From Rhodanobacter sp. (GTDB taxonomy: Bacteria > Pseudomonadota > Gammaproteobacteria > Xanthomonadales > Rhodanobacteraceae): DNA of 58,400 nt. Location of the stretch: positions 1 to 58,400 of the forward strand of contig SCSE01000058.1 of NCBI GenBank assembly GCA_004298015.1. The letters are read 5' to 3'. Numbering within the stretch: the first letter of the stretch is position 1; every line of letters starts with the position of its first letter. Below are positions 20,088 through 30,504 of this stretch, in pieces. A model generated the notes under the pieces. That model saw only the letters and a list, made by a program, of their open reading frames with translations, was not told the origin of the DNA and made no database searches. Both the position numbers and the translations under genes were made by a program.

Positions 20088-22081
20088 TGGCTTCACACTC
20101 GAGTGCCCGCGTGTTGCGCGGCGAAGCGTCGGACGATCCACGCGCCAGTGCGCTGCGCGCGTTGGCGATGGACGCGGTACAGCAAGCCAAGTCGGGTCAC
20201 CCCGGTGCGCCGATGGGCATGGCCGAGATGGCGGTGGCCTTGTGGGGCCACCACCTGCGATACAATCCGGGCAACCCGCAATGGCTGAACCGCGATCGGT
20301 TCGTGCTCAGCAACGGTCACGCCTCGATGCTGCTGTATGCGCTGCTGCATCTGACCGGTTACGACCTGCCGATCGACGAACTGAAGAACTTCCGTCAGCT
20401 GCACAGCCGTACCCCGGGGCATCCGGAGTCCGGCCTGACGCCCGGGGTGGAGACCACCACCGGGCCGTTGGGGCAAGGGTTGACCAATGCGGTGGGCATG
20501 GCGCTGGCGGAAAAACTCCTGGCGCGCGAGTTCAATCGTCCCGGCCACGACATCGTCGATCACCATACCTATGTGTTCCTCGGCGACGGCTGCCTGATGG
20601 AAGGCATCAGCCATGAGGCGATTTCGCTGGCCGGGGTATGGCAGCTGGATAAATTGGTCGCACTCTATGACGACAACGGCATCAGTATCGACGGGCCGGT
20701 CGAGGGCTGGTTCCGCGACGATACGCCAGCCCGCTTCCGCGCGGCCGGCTGGCAGGTGCTCGGTCCGCTCGATGGCCATGACGTAGATGCGGTAGCAGCG
20801 GCGATTGAGGGTGCCCGCAAAGAGGTCACGCAACCTACCCTGATCGTCTGCCGCACCACTATCGGCGCCGGCTCGCCGGCTCGTGCCGGTACCGCCAAGG
20901 CGCACGGCGAGCCGCTGGGTAGCGAGGAGATTGCGGCAACCCGGGCCGCCATCGGCTGGCCGCATGCTGCTTTCGAGATGCCTGCCGAGAGCTATGCAGC
21001 GTGGGATGCGCGTGCGGAAGGTTCACGGCTGGAGGCGGCCTGGCAGCAGGGCTTCGCCGCCTACCGGGAAAGGTTTCCCGAACTTGCCGCCGAGTTCGTC
21101 CGCCGCATGTCCGGCGCGTTGCCACCGGACTGGGACGCGATTTCCCAAAGCGTCCTGGCGGCATTCGAGCAGGGCGGCGAGCCCATCGCCACCCGCAAGG
21201 CATCGCAGCAGGCGCTGGCATTGCTGGCGCCGCAGTTGCCCGAATTGCTCGGTGGCAGTGCCGACCTGACGGGTTCCAATCTCACCGATTTTCCCGACGC
21301 GGGCCCCCGTCATATCAGCTATGGGGTGCGCGAGTTCGGCATGGCCGCGGTGATGAACGGTGTGGCCCTGCACGGCGGGCTGATTCCCTACGGCGGGACC
21401 TTCCTGACCTTCAGCGACTACAGTCGCAACGCGATCCGGATGGCGGCGCTGATGAAGCTGCGGGTGGTGCACGTGTTCACCCACGACTCGATCGGTCTGG
21501 GTGAAGACGGACCCACCCATCAGTCGGTGGAGCATGCGGCCAGCCTGCGGCTGATTCCCAACCTCGAGGTCTGGCGTCCGTGCGACGGCACGGAAACCGC
21601 TGTGGCCTGGATCGAGGCCCTGGCGGACGATGCTCGCCCCAGTGCGCTGCTGCTCTCCCGCCAGGGCCTGCCGGTACAACAGCGCGACGCCGAGCAACGC
21701 AGGCGGATCGCCTGTGGCGGCTATGTGCTGAGCGAGCCGGCGGCGGCCCGAGCGAGTTTGCTGGCGACCGGCTCCGAGGTCGGCCTGGCGATGCAGGCGC
21801 AGCAGTTGCTGGCGGATCAGGGCATTGCGGTGCGGGTCGTGTCGATCCCCAGCTCGACACGTTTCGACCGGCAGCCACGCGACTACCGCGAAAGTGTCCT
21901 GGGCACGTTGCCACGCATCGGTGTGGAAGCGGGCGTCAGCCGCTGGTGGGGTCAGTATGCTTGCATCGCCGCGCTCGGGGTGGACCGCTTCGGCGAGTCG
22001 GCGCCCGCGGCAGCGGTGTTCGAGCACTTCGGGCTGACGCCGAGACACCTGGCCGCGCTGGTCGCCGAGATCGTTTCATGA
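20087..22081 (+). CDS. cbbT: transketolase
   Basis: This thiamine-diphosphate enzyme of 664 residues exchanges two-carbon units in the regeneration phase. The transketolase start motif (ALAMDAVQQAKSGHPGAPMGMAEMA), GDGCLMEGIS with the ThDP-binding acidic end, and DDNGISIDG are present. The pyrimidine-domain motif is TFLTFSDYSRNAIRMAALM, followed by THDSIGLGEDGPTHQ. The start codon overlaps the cbbP stop, and its end overlaps the next gene by four bases (ATGA). Confidence 0.97.
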   Translation: MASHSSARVLRGEASDDPRASALRALAMDAVQQAKSGHPGAPMGMAEMAVALWGHHLRYNPGNPQWLNRDRFVLSNGHASMLLYALLHLTGYDLPIDELKNFRQLHSRTPGHPESGLTPGVETTTGPLGQGLTNAVGMALAEKLLAREFNRPGHDIVDHHTYVFLGDGCLMEGISHEAISLAGVWQLDKLVALYDDNGISIDGPVEGWFRDDTPARFRAAGWQVLGPLDGHDVDAVAAAIEGARKEVTQPTLIVCRTTIGAGSPARAGTAKAHGEPLGSEEIAATRAAIGWPHAAFEMPAESYAAWDARAEGSRLEAAWQQGFAAYRERFPELAAEFVRRMSGALPPDWDAISQSVLAAFEQGGEPIATRKASQQALALLAPQLPELLGGSADLTGSNLTDFPDAGPRHISYGVREFGMAAVMNGVALHGGLIPYGGTFLTFSDYSRNAIRMAALMKLRVVHVFTHDSIGLGEDGPTHQSVEHAASLRLIPNLEVWRPCDGTETAVAWIEALADDARPSALLLSRQGLPVQQRDAEQRRRIACGGYVLSEPAAARASLLATGSEVGLAMQAQQLLADQGIAVRVVSIPSSTRFDRQPRDYRESVLGTLPRIGVEAGVSRWWGQYACIAALGVDRFGESAPAAAVFEHFGLTPRHLAALVAEIVS

Positions 22082-22764
22082 CGATCGATGTCATCAGCTT
22101 CGACCTGGACGGGACGCTGGTCGATACAGCGGCCGAAATCGCGCTGGCTGTCAATCGCACGCTGGAGAATTTCGGACTTGCAGCGCGCCCCGCAGCGGAA
22201 ATCGAGCAGCTGATCGGGGCCGGTGCCCATGCGTTGATGCGCCGGCTGCTGGCGGGGATCGATGCCGCTGCAATGCTCGATGAGGGTAAGGTGCTGGCGT
22301 GTTTCGACCAGCACTATGCGGACACCGCCGGTACGCTCGCCGAGCCCTACACAGGTTGCGCAGAAATGCTGCGGTCGCTGCTCGGAGACGGGGTGCGGCT
22401 GGCCTGCGTCACCAATAAGGAGCAGCGTCATGCCGTGCGCGTGCTGGAAGTGAACGGGCTCTCCGGTTACTTCGAGCTGCTGATCGGTGGCGACACCCTG
22501 CCGTGCAAAAAACCCGACGCCAGCGTGTTGCGACACGTCCTGACCGAGTTCGGCAGTACCCCGGGGCAGGCCGCGCACGTGGGCGATTCGGAGACCGATG
22601 TCGCCGCCGCGCGCAACGCCGGCGTGGCGGCCTGGGCAGTGCCCTGGGGCTACAACGCCGGCCGGCCGGTGGCCGAGGCGGCACCTGACCGGTTGTTCCA
22701 GAGCATGTCCGAAATTACCCGACTGGTGCGCACGCTGCGCGCCGCACCCGCACTTTTGCCCTGA
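22078..22764 (+). CDS. cbbZ: phosphoglycolate phosphatase
   Basis: This HAD-family phosphatase of 228 residues removes 2-phosphoglycolate, the product of RuBisCO oxygenation. It shows motif [11 protein letters not shown] (nucleophile Asp9), motif II CVTNK, motif III CKKPD and motif [12 protein letters not shown]. The 4-base overlap with cbbT and its position identify it as CbbZ. A cell with this gene fixes CO2 in the presence of oxygen. Confidence 0.93.
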   Translation: MTIDVISFDLDGTLVDTAAEIALAVNRTLENFGLAARPAAEIEQLIGAGAHALMRRLLAGIDAAAMLDEGKVLACFDQHYADTAGTLAEPYTGCAEMLRSLLGDGVRLACVTNKEQRHAVRVLEVNGLSGYFELLIGGDTLPCKKPDASVLRHVLTEFGSTPGQAAHVGDSETDVAAARNAGVAAWAVPWGYNAGRPVAEAAPDRLFQSMSEITRLVRTLRAAPALLP

Positions 22765-22777
22765 CCCGGAGAACCGC

Positions 22778-23815
22778 ATGGCCCTCGTTTCACTACGCCA
22801 GGTGCTGGATCACGCCGCCGAACATGACTATGGCGTCCCCGCTTTCAACGTCAACAATCTCGAGCAGATCCAGGCGATCATGGAGGCTGCCGAGGAAACG
22901 CAATCGCCGGTGATCCTGCAGGCCTCGGCCGGTGCCCGCAAATACGCCGGCGAAGCGTATCTGCGGCACATGGTGCTGGCGGCGGTGGAGTCGCATCCGC
23001 AGCTTCCGGTGGTGCTGCATCAGGATCACGGCGCGTCGCCGGCGGTGTGTCAGCAGTCGATACGCTCCGGCTTCAGCAGCGTGATGATGGACGGTTCGCT
23101 GCTGGAGGACGCCAAGACCCCGGCATCCTACGGTTACAACCTGGAAGTCACGCGCAAGGTCTGTGAATTCGCCCACGCCGTGGGGGTTTCGGTCGAGGGC
23201 GAGCTCGGTTGTCTCGGCTCGCTGGAAACCGGTGAGGCGGGCGAGGAGGACGGCGTCGGTGCGGTCGGCAAGCTGACTCACGAGATGATGCTGACCGACC
23301 CTGAGCAGGCCCGCGATTTCGTTGCCCGGACCGGCGTCGATGCGCTGGCGATCGCGATCGGTACCAGTCACGGCGCCTACAAGTTCACCCGCGAACCGAC
23401 CGGCGACATTCTGGCCATCGACCGGATTGCGGCAATTCATGCGGCGGTGCCCGGCACGCATCTGGTGATGCACGGCTCGTCGAGCGTGCCGCAGGAGTGG
23501 CTGGCGATCATTCGCGAATACGGTGGCGAGATCAAGCAGACCTATGGTGTGCCGGTCGAGGAGATCGTGCGCGGCATCGGCAGCGGCGTGCGCAAGGTCA
23601 ATATCGACACCGATATCCGCCTGGCGATGAGCGGAGCGATGCGCAAGCTGCTGGTCGAGCACCCCGGCGAGTTCGATCCGCGCAAGGCCTTGAGCGCGGC
23701 CAAACTGGCCGCTCGCGGGATCTGCAAGGCGCGCTTCGAGGCCTTCGGCTGTGCCGGTCAGGCGCCGCGGATCAAACCGGTGGCACTCGAGGCGATGGCA
23801 GGGCGTTACTCGTAG
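22778..23815 (+). CDS. cbbA: fructose-bisphosphate aldolase class II
   Basis: The zinc-dependent aldolase condenses triose phosphates to fructose-1,6-bisphosphate, and also acts on sedoheptulose bisphosphate. The 345-residue protein has VVLHQDHG (zinc-binding His), [19 protein letters not shown] and the phosphate-binding VNIDTDIR. An in-frame ATG follows a GGAGAA ribosome site. It lies 13 bp after cbbZ. Confidence 0.96.
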   Translation: MALVSLRQVLDHAAEHDYGVPAFNVNNLEQIQAIMEAAEETQSPVILQASAGARKYAGEAYLRHMVLAAVESHPQLPVVLHQDHGASPAVCQQSIRSGFSSVMMDGSLLEDAKTPASYGYNLEVTRKVCEFAHAVGVSVEGELGCLGSLETGEAGEEDGVGAVGKLTHEMMLTDPEQARDFVARTGVDALAIAIGTSHGAYKFTREPTGDILAIDRIAAIHAAVPGTHLVMHGSSSVPQEWLAIIREYGGEIKQTYGVPVEEIVRGIGSGVRKVNIDTDIRLAMSGAMRKLLVEHPGEFDPRKALSAAKLAARGICKARFEAFGCAGQAPRIKPVALEAMAGRYS

Positions 23816-23818
23816 ATC

Positions 23819-24541
23819 ATGCTGAAGGCCTTGATCTGGGATGTCGACGGCACCCTCGCGGAAACCGAGCGCGACGGCCACCGACTCGCCTTTAATCAGG
23901 CTTTCGCCGAATGCGGCTTGCCCTGGCACTGGGGAGTGGCCGAATACGGCGGGCTGTTGCGGGTTGCCGGTGGCTTCGAGCGTTTGCTGGCGTACATGGA
24001 CGAACGCACGGACCTCGCGGCCGGGTCCGATGCGCGGCGGCGGCTTGCCGGTGAAATCCACCGCAGCAAGAACCGCCACTACGCCAACCTGGTGGCACAG
24101 GGCGCGCTGGTTGCCCGGCCCGGCGTCATGCGCCTGCTCGGGGAATGCCGTGAGCAAGGTATCGCCCAGGCGGTGGCGACCACGACCAGTCGCAGCAACG
24201 TCGAGGCATTGTTTCCGCACCTGTTCGGCGCATCGTGGCAGAGCCTGTTCGCCGCCGTGGTCTGCGCCGAAGACGCACCGCGCAAGAAGCCCGATCCGCA
24301 GGTCTACCGGTTGGCGCTCGAGCGTCTGGGCTGCACCCCTGCCACGGTCATTGCCATCGAGGACTCGCCTGCTGGACTGGCGGCAGCCCGGGCTGCCGGG
24401 GTCGCCTGCCTGGTCACTCCCAGCAGCTACTTCGCGGCAGCGAATTTCTCCGCTGCGGTGGGCGTGTGCCGCGACCTCGATGCAGGCCCGGTGGATGTTG
24501 CGGCGCTGCAGGCGAGTCTTGCACGAACCTGGGACCCGTGA
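23819..24541 (+). CDS. cbbY: CbbY, xylulose-1,5-bisphosphate phosphatase (HAD family)
   Basis: In red-type systems CbbY degrades xylulose-1,5-bisphosphate, an inhibitory RuBisCO side product released by CbbX. The 240-residue HAD protein has motif I WDVDGTLAETERDGHR, which is the CbbY wording, then ATTTSRSN (motif II), KKPDPQVY (III) and IEDSPAGLAAA (IV). The EYGGLLRVAGG segment fits the substrate-specificity region. It lies 3 bp after cbbA and is the last clear operon gene. Confidence 0.94.
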   Translation: MLKALIWDVDGTLAETERDGHRLAFNQAFAECGLPWHWGVAEYGGLLRVAGGFERLLAYMDERTDLAAGSDARRRLAGEIHRSKNRHYANLVAQGALVARPGVMRLLGECREQGIAQAVATTTSRSNVEALFPHLFGASWQSLFAAVVCAEDAPRKKPDPQVYRLALERLGCTPATVIAIEDSPAGLAAARAAGVACLVTPSSYFAAANFSAAVGVCRDLDAGPVDVAALQASLARTWDP

Positions 24542-24627
24542 CGGTGGCTTGGCCGTCCATCGATGTTGAGTGGCCCAGGCGATGACGACATCCGCTGGGG
24601 CAATCCTGACCGGGCGAGGGGTGATGA

Positions 24628-24644
24628 TTTGGCACGCTGTGTCA
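24628..24644 (+). promoter_or_regulatory. candidate upstream activator site of the SRPBCC gene
   Basis: TTTGGCACGCTGTGTCA differs from the porin site (11749-11765) only at two central bases and has the same distance to its -12 element (101 versus 102 bp). This is the most specific evidence that the two genes share one enhancer-binding protein. Confidence 0.5.
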
Positions 24645-24730
24645 TCCCGCCGGTGTGCCGGAAATGCAACATCCCACCGCGAGGGACCGTGGCGAGCGTG
24701 CGCCGCGGTTCCCGGGGCCAGCAAGCGACC

Positions 24731-24747
24731 TTGGCGTCGGACTTGCT
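24731..24747 (+). promoter_or_regulatory. sigma-54 promoter of the SRPBCC gene
   Basis: TTGGCGTCGGACTTGCT has GG (24733-24734) and GC (24745-24746) 10 bases apart, a perfect TTGCT at -12 and TTGGC at -24. The predicted start is near 24758, 36 nt before the ATG at 24794. Confidence 0.65.
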
Positions 24748-24793
24748 TGCGACGAGGGCGGGACGGTACGCGGTCGACGACCGGTCGGTGGAA

Positions 24794-25207
24794 ATGACGA
24801 GCATCCAGGTTACGCAGCGCCTTCCCTATGCCGCCGATGTGGTGTGGGCGTTGATTGGCGATTTCGGCGGCCTGCATCGCTGGCACCCGCAGGTGCGCCG
24901 GCTGGATCTGTCGTGGGAAGGGCGGATTCGCACCTTGCACTACCTCGACGGTGCGCGCGTGGTGGAGCGACTGGAGGCACGCAACGACGCGGCGCGCCGC
25001 TATGTCTATGTACTTGTGGATGGCTGCTTGCCGGTGCAGGCATGCCGCAGCCGTCTGGAGGTCAGGACCGACGCCGGCGGCTGCCGGGTGAGCTGGTCCA
25101 GCGACTACGAGGTCCTGGACGATGCGGCGGGCCTGGCCAAGGCGGCATTGCGGAGCTCATACAGCACCGGGTTGAGTGCGTTGGCACAGGCCCTGAGCGA
25201 TCCCTGA
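24794..25207 (+). CDS. SRPBCC-fold (START/Bet v 1-like, MxaD-like) protein
   Basis: The 137-residue protein has the SRPBCC order: strand QVTQRLPYAADVVWALIGDFGGLHRWHP, then the RTLHYLDGARVVERLEA and YVYVLVDGCLPV strands, and a long C-terminal helix. Such proteins bind small hydrophobic ligands in a cavity. Members called MxaD occur in methanol dehydrogenase clusters, which fits the sigma-54 promoter shared with C1 genes here. No signal peptide is seen. The function is not established. It lies 252 bp after cbbY and probably has its own transcript. Confidence 0.75.
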   Translation: MTSIQVTQRLPYAADVVWALIGDFGGLHRWHPQVRRLDLSWEGRIRTLHYLDGARVVERLEARNDAARRYVYVLVDGCLPVQACRSRLEVRTDAGGCRVSWSSDYEVLDDAAGLAKAALRSSYSTGLSALAQALSDP

Positions 25208-25464
25208 GCATGCTTGCCGCAGCGCCGATTTCCCAACGCCACGGCCTCCGGATGGGTGGCTCTTGTGCGCCTGGCGTTCACCTGTGTCCGATAACCCCGG
25301 GATATCTTTTTCCGCACCCCCGTACGCCCTTTTCCAGGCATCCACCAGGCCGCAGTGTGCCGGACTGTGGCAAAGTATCGCGCCCGGCCCGGGTGGGCCA
25401 CGGGCTGGCTGCCGCCGTGATTGCGGAGGCATCTGCACATTATCTTCGCGGGACAGCGTCGACT

Positions 25465-26451
25465 ATGGAACGACTGCATATCGGGGGTTGGCCGTTGGAT
25501 CGCACCAGGCAGAACGGCAAGACGGTGGTGAAGCGGCGGGTGTCTTCATGGGTCACCCTGGCCGCGCTCGTCGTGTTACCTGCAGGGATGTCGGCGCCGG
25601 TTGCCGCCCGCGTGGCGCCGGCGACCTCCTCCGGGACCGATCAGCCGGCCGATGGGCTGATTCCGCCGACGAGCGCCAGCGACTTCACCGCCGGGCAACT
25701 CGAGCGGGTGATTGCCGGCAGCTGGCGTTCACCGCCCGAGCGGGCTCGGGATGTCTACCGTCACCCCCTCGCGACCCTGCAGTTTTTCGGCATCCGACCG
25801 GATCAGACCGTAATCGAAATCACCCCGGGTGGCGGCTGGTACAGCGCGATTCTGGCGCCCTTGCTGCATGACAACGGGCATTACGTCGCTGCGGTGCAGG
25901 CCCCGGCCAGCAGTGCCGCTGCGGCCAGGTACGCCGTTTCCCTGCGACGCAAGTTTGCCGCCGATCCAGCCTTGTACGGGCGGGCGAAGGTGGTCGAGTT
26001 CGAGCCGGACGCACCGTTCTTCGGTGCCCCCGGCTCGGCGGACATGGTGCTGACCTTCCGCAATGTGCACAACTGGGTGATGGCCGACACCGCCGCAGCG
26101 ATGTTCAAGGGGTTTTACGCGGTCCTGAAGCCCGGTGGCACGCTGGGTGTGGTGGAGCATCGCGCCGACGACGATGCCCCGCTGGCGACGGTCGAGCAAA
26201 GCGGCTACCTGCCCACCCGCTATGTGGTGAAACTTGCCATCGACGCCGGTTTCAAGTTGCAGGCCGGCAGCGACATCAACGCTAACCTCAGAGACACCAG
26301 GGACTACCCGAAGGGTGTGTGGACGCTGCCCCCGACGTTCGCGCTCGGTAACAAGGGTCGGGCAACCTACCGGGCGATCGGCGAATCCGACCGCATGACG
26401 TTGCGCTTCATCAAGCCGGCAGCGAAAAGTGCCGTCGACCCTGCTGACTGA
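25465..26451 (+). CDS. exported class I SAM-methyltransferase-like protein
   Basis: The 328-residue protein has a hydrophobic export signal ([20 protein letters not shown]) followed by a Rossmann methyltransferase domain: motif [33 protein letters not shown], and [13 protein letters not shown]. It matches the predicted periplasmic methyltransferase group found in many Gram-negative bacteria. Substrate is unknown, and a supply of S-adenosylmethionine outside the cytoplasm is unexplained for this family. I use the ATG at 25465. A GTG at 25531 would put the signal peptide at the very N-terminus and may be the true start. The 257-bp gap before it shows no clear promoter. Confidence 0.75.
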   Translation: MERLHIGGWPLDRTRQNGKTVVKRRVSSWVTLAALVVLPAGMSAPVAARVAPATSSGTDQPADGLIPPTSASDFTAGQLERVIAGSWRSPPERARDVYRHPLATLQFFGIRPDQTVIEITPGGGWYSAILAPLLHDNGHYVAAVQAPASSAAAARYAVSLRRKFAADPALYGRAKVVEFEPDAPFFGAPGSADMVLTFRNVHNWVMADTAAAMFKGFYAVLKPGGTLGVVEHRADDDAPLATVEQSGYLPTRYVVKLAIDAGFKLQAGSDINANLRDTRDYPKGVWTLPPTFALGNKGRATYRAIGESDRMTLRFIKPAAKSAVDPAD

Positions 26452-26474
26452 AGCGTGATCGGGCCGGAAGACTG

Positions 26475-27011
26475 ATGCTGATCGCACTGAACAAGCCGTA
26501 TGGCGTGCTGTGCCAGTTCACCGATACCGGGGGGCGGCGAACCCTCGCCGATTTTGTCCGGCAAAAAGACGTCTATGCGGCTGGGCGGCTGGATCAGGAC
26601 AGTGAGGGGTTGCTGCTGCTCACCGATGACGGCAGGTCGGCGCATCAGCTGACCGACCCCCGCCACAAGCAAGCCAAGACCTATCTGGTGCAGGTGGATG
26701 GCGTGATCGATGATGCCGCATTGCAGGCGCTTCGTCGCGGAGTCATGTTGAAGGACGGCCTTACCCTGCCAGCGACGGCGGACGCGGCGGCCGAGCCGGA
26801 CTGGCTGTGGCCGCGTGACCCGCCAGTGCGTTTTCGTCGAAATATTCCCACCAGCTGGCTGTGGCTGACCCTGCGCGAAGGGCGCAACCGGCAGGTGCGG
26901 CGGATGACGGCGGCGGTGGGATTTCCCACCCTGCGGCTGATCCGGCTGCAGATAGGCGACTACCGGCTGGATGGGCTGGAGCTGGGCCAGACGCGCACCT
27001 TGCTGCCGTAG
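26475..27011 (+). CDS. rluE: 23S rRNA pseudouridine synthase, RsuA/RluE type
   Basis: The 178-residue protein is a short pseudouridine synthase without an S4 domain, as expected of RluE, which modifies position 2457 in 23S rRNA. The catalytic motif is [14 protein letters not shown] with Asp in GRLD near residue 40. The family motifs [15 protein letters not shown] and [12 protein letters not shown] follow. It starts 23 bp after the methyltransferase gene. Confidence 0.92.
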   Translation: MLIALNKPYGVLCQFTDTGGRRTLADFVRQKDVYAAGRLDQDSEGLLLLTDDGRSAHQLTDPRHKQAKTYLVQVDGVIDDAALQALRRGVMLKDGLTLPATADAAAEPDWLWPRDPPVRFRRNIPTSWLWLTLREGRNRQVRRMTAAVGFPTLRLIRLQIGDYRLDGLELGQTRTLLP

Positions 27012-27035
27012 CGGTCGCCCCGCGACAGCGAACGC

Positions 27036-27830
27036 CTAAGCGGGCGTCAGGCCGAAAAAGGCTTCCGCCGCCGCAGTGCTGTTGGCCGCCGTGACCAACG
27101 CCGCTTCGCCGCGATCGCGGGCGATCTCCTCGCAGATGTGCTTGAGGTACATCGGCTCGTTGCGCCGGTGCGCCGGCTTCGGTCGTGCCGTGCGCGGCAG
27201 CAGATAGGGTGCATCGGTTTCGATCATCAGGCGGTCGGCCGGGATCTCGCGCACCAGTTCACGCAGGTGGCTGCCGCGGCGCTCATCGCAGATCCAGCCG
27301 GTAATGCCGATATGGCAGTCCAGTGCCAGATAGTCGCGCAGGGCCTCGCCGGTATCGGTGAAGCAGTGCACCACGGCCGCGGGCAGGCGGTCGCGGTAGC
27401 GTCGCAGCATCGCGACGAAATCCCGGTGCGCATCGCGCTGATGCAGGAACACCGGCTTGTGCAGATCCACCGCCATCTGCAACTGGCGCTCGAACACCTG
27501 CAACTGCACCTCCGCCGGCGAATAGTTGCGGTGATAGTCGAGGCCGGTTTCGCCGACGGCGCGTACCGCGGGATCGCGTGCCAGTTCGCGCAGCAGGGCA
27601 TCGGCGGCATCGTCGTAGTCGATCGCATGATGTGGGTGCACACCGGCGGTGGCGAACAAGCGACCCGGATGGGCCCGGGCCAGGGCGAGCGCCTGTTCGC
27701 TGCCCGGTGCCGAGGCACCCGTGACCACCATTCGCATGATGCCGTGGTCTTGCGCGCGCTGCAGCACCGCATCCAGATCGTCGCGAAAGGATTCATGGCC
27801 GAGATTGGCGCCGATATCGAGAAGTTGCAT
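27036..27830 (-). CDS. tatD: TatD-family metal-dependent hydrolase
   Basis: The 264-residue TIM-barrel hydrolase belongs to the TatD DNase family (3'-5' exonuclease and quality-control roles are reported for relatives). It shows GVHPHHA, GETGLDYHRNYS, PVFLHQRDAH, VVHCFTDT and a final metal-binding IETDAPYLLPR. The first motif is LLDIGANLGHESF where most members have DxHxH. Here GANLGH keeps one His, which is the TatD rather than YcfH form. Convergent with rluE (24 bp between stops). Confidence 0.9.
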   Translation of the reverse strand: MQLLDIGANLGHESFRDDLDAVLQRAQDHGIMRMVVTGASAPGSEQALALARAHPGRLFATAGVHPHHAIDYDDAADALLRELARDPAVRAVGETGLDYHRNYSPAEVQLQVFERQLQMAVDLHKPVFLHQRDAHRDFVAMLRRYRDRLPAAVVHCFTDTGEALRDYLALDCHIGITGWICDERRGSHLRELVREIPADRLMIETDAPYLLPRTARPKPAHRRNEPMYLKHICEEIARDRGEAALVTAANSTAAAEAFFGLTPA

Positions 27831-27971
27831 GGCATGCCCGCCGAATCAAAGTCGTTATTGTCCCAGACGCTGCCGGATCGCGGTAAGGCGGCGCCTGGTG
27901 GCGCCCCGTTCGGGAGAATCGTATGCAGCTGGAGCGCTGCGTTCGGCCGGTGATGGATGAGATCCCCGGCA

Positions 27972-27989
27972 AACGCCATCATCGGCGTT
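27972..27989. other. small hairpin in the gap before tatD
   Basis: AACGCC and GGCGTT pair across 6 bases. No T-run follows on either strand. In the 381-bp gap 27831-28211 I otherwise see only repeat copy B and a second inverted repeat inside it (GGGTCA/TGACCC at 28120-28137). Confidence 0.3.
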
Positions 27990-28041
27990 CATCTCGATCG
28001 AGCCAGGGCGCATCGCCACGTACCGATGCGTCGTTGTCGAG

Positions 28042-28214
28042 GTCAAAATATCGGACCCCGTAGCGAGCGCGTCGCCCGGCGTTGGTGACAAACTGCGTGG
28101 TGGGAAAATTCGGCGAATCGGGTCAGCCAGATGACCCGGATTTCCGCAGCGGGCCGCCGGCACGGACGTCCGACGGCGATCGCAGCAGGTGGGCGATTTT
28201 TGGTCAGCCCCTCA
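28042..28214 (-). repeat. intergenic repeat element, copy B
   Basis: This is the inverted partner of 19009-19182. It begins at the stop codon of the PfkB-family kinase gene and runs downstream of it. Read on the minus strand it carries the shared blocks CCGTGCCGGCGGC, AAATCCGGGTCAT, TTTGTCAC and CCGATATTTT in the same order and spacing as copy A. A short frame at its far end (FVTN..RRARYGVRYF) has a partial echo in copy A (LVTN..RRSRHGVRYF), so a degraded coding origin is possible. Confidence 0.7.
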
Positions 28215-29147
28215 GTCCAGTGCGTAACCGAACTGGTCGAGAAACCCGGCGGCGAAGCTGGCCGGGGTGAAGTGCTGGTTCTGGGTGCCAGGGTGCTCGA
28301 CCTTGAGTGCGCCCATCAGCGACGCCATGCGACCCACGGTCGGCCAGTCCTTGCCCTGCATGATGCCGAAGATCAGGCCGGCACGGTAGGCGTCGCCACA
28401 GCCGGTCGGATCGACCACCTTGCGCTCGCGCGCCGGCGGGATCTGGTGTGACTCGCTGCCGGTGTGGATCACCGAACCGCGAGGACCGTGGGTCACGATG
28501 TAGGCCTCGACATGCGCCGCGATTTCGGTAGCGCTCCAGCCAGTACGGGTCTGCAGCAACTGCGACTCGTAGTCGTTGACGATCACATAGGTCGACTTTT
28601 CGATCATCGCGCGGAATTCGTCGCCGCTGAACAACGGCATCGCCTGACCGGGATCGAAGATGAACCGAACGCCCCGTGCGGCGAATTCGTCGACATGCTG
28701 CAGCATCGCCTCGCGACCGTCGGGCGCGACAATCGCAAAGTCGATCTGCGCGATGTCGCGTACGTGATTTTCCTGCGCACTGGACATCGCGCCGGGATGG
28801 AAGGCGGTGATCTGGTTGTTGTCCAGATCCGTGGTGATGAAGCACTGCGGGGTGAACTGGTCGTCGAACTGGCGCACGCATTCGAGCCGGATGCCGCAGG
28901 CCTGCAGGTGGGCGCGGTACGGCCCGAAATCCTGGCCGACCGTGGCCACCGGCAGCGGATCGCCGCCAAGCAGCTTCAGGTTGTAGGCGATATTGCCGGC
29001 GCAGCCACCGAACTCGCGCCGCATTGCCGGCACCAGGAAGGATACATTCAGGATATGCACCTGATCGGGCAGGATGTGATTCTTGAACTGATCCTGGAAC
29101 ACCATGATGGTGTCGTAGGCCAGCGATCCGCAGATGACGGCAGGCAT
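28212..29147 (-). CDS. PfkB-family carbohydrate or nucleoside kinase
   Basis: The 311-residue ribokinase-fold enzyme starts VICGSLAYDTIMVF and has the PfkB signature 1 region EFGGCAGNIAYNLKLLGG (about 46-63). Signature 2 is VVDPTGCGDAYRAGLIFG, with catalytic Asp in GCGDA near residue 250. The overall wording resembles proteins annotated as adenosine kinase in xanthomonads. The substrate is not certain. It is monocistronic, divergent from mreB by 289 bp. Confidence 0.85.
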   Translation of the reverse strand: MPAVICGSLAYDTIMVFQDQFKNHILPDQVHILNVSFLVPAMRREFGGCAGNIAYNLKLLGGDPLPVATVGQDFGPYRAHLQACGIRLECVRQFDDQFTPQCFITTDLDNNQITAFHPGAMSSAQENHVRDIAQIDFAIVAPDGREAMLQHVDEFAARGVRFIFDPGQAMPLFSGDEFRAMIEKSTYVIVNDYESQLLQTRTGWSATEIAAHVEAYIVTHGPRGSVIHTGSESHQIPPARERKVVDPTGCGDAYRAGLIFGIMQGKDWPTVGRMASLMGALKVEHPGTQNQHFTPASFAAGFLDQFGYALD

Positions 29148-29366
29148 GATGTGCGTGGGTCTCCAGGCGAAGGGTGAGCTCAGCGATAAGGCTGGGGTGG
29201 GGGCACCAGGGTCGTGACAGACCGGGTATGCGGTGTGACCAAAGGTTCGAATCCTAACGCCATCCGCTTCTGCTGGCGACTCCAGGTGGCGGTTCGTGGT
29301 TCAGGCGGCGCTGGCGAAAACGTCCATATCATGGTGTTGCACAAGGATTTCTTAACGTTATTGTCC

Positions 29367-30483
<1,117 letters not shown>

Positions 30484-30504
30484 CGCGCGGCAGACAGGGC
30501 TGCC

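Noticed and set aside
29244..29254. GGTTCGAATCC, resembling a tRNA T-loop
   Set aside because: The flanking bases do not complete the T stem, there is no acceptor stem or CCA at the right distance, and no D or anticodon arm fits upstream.
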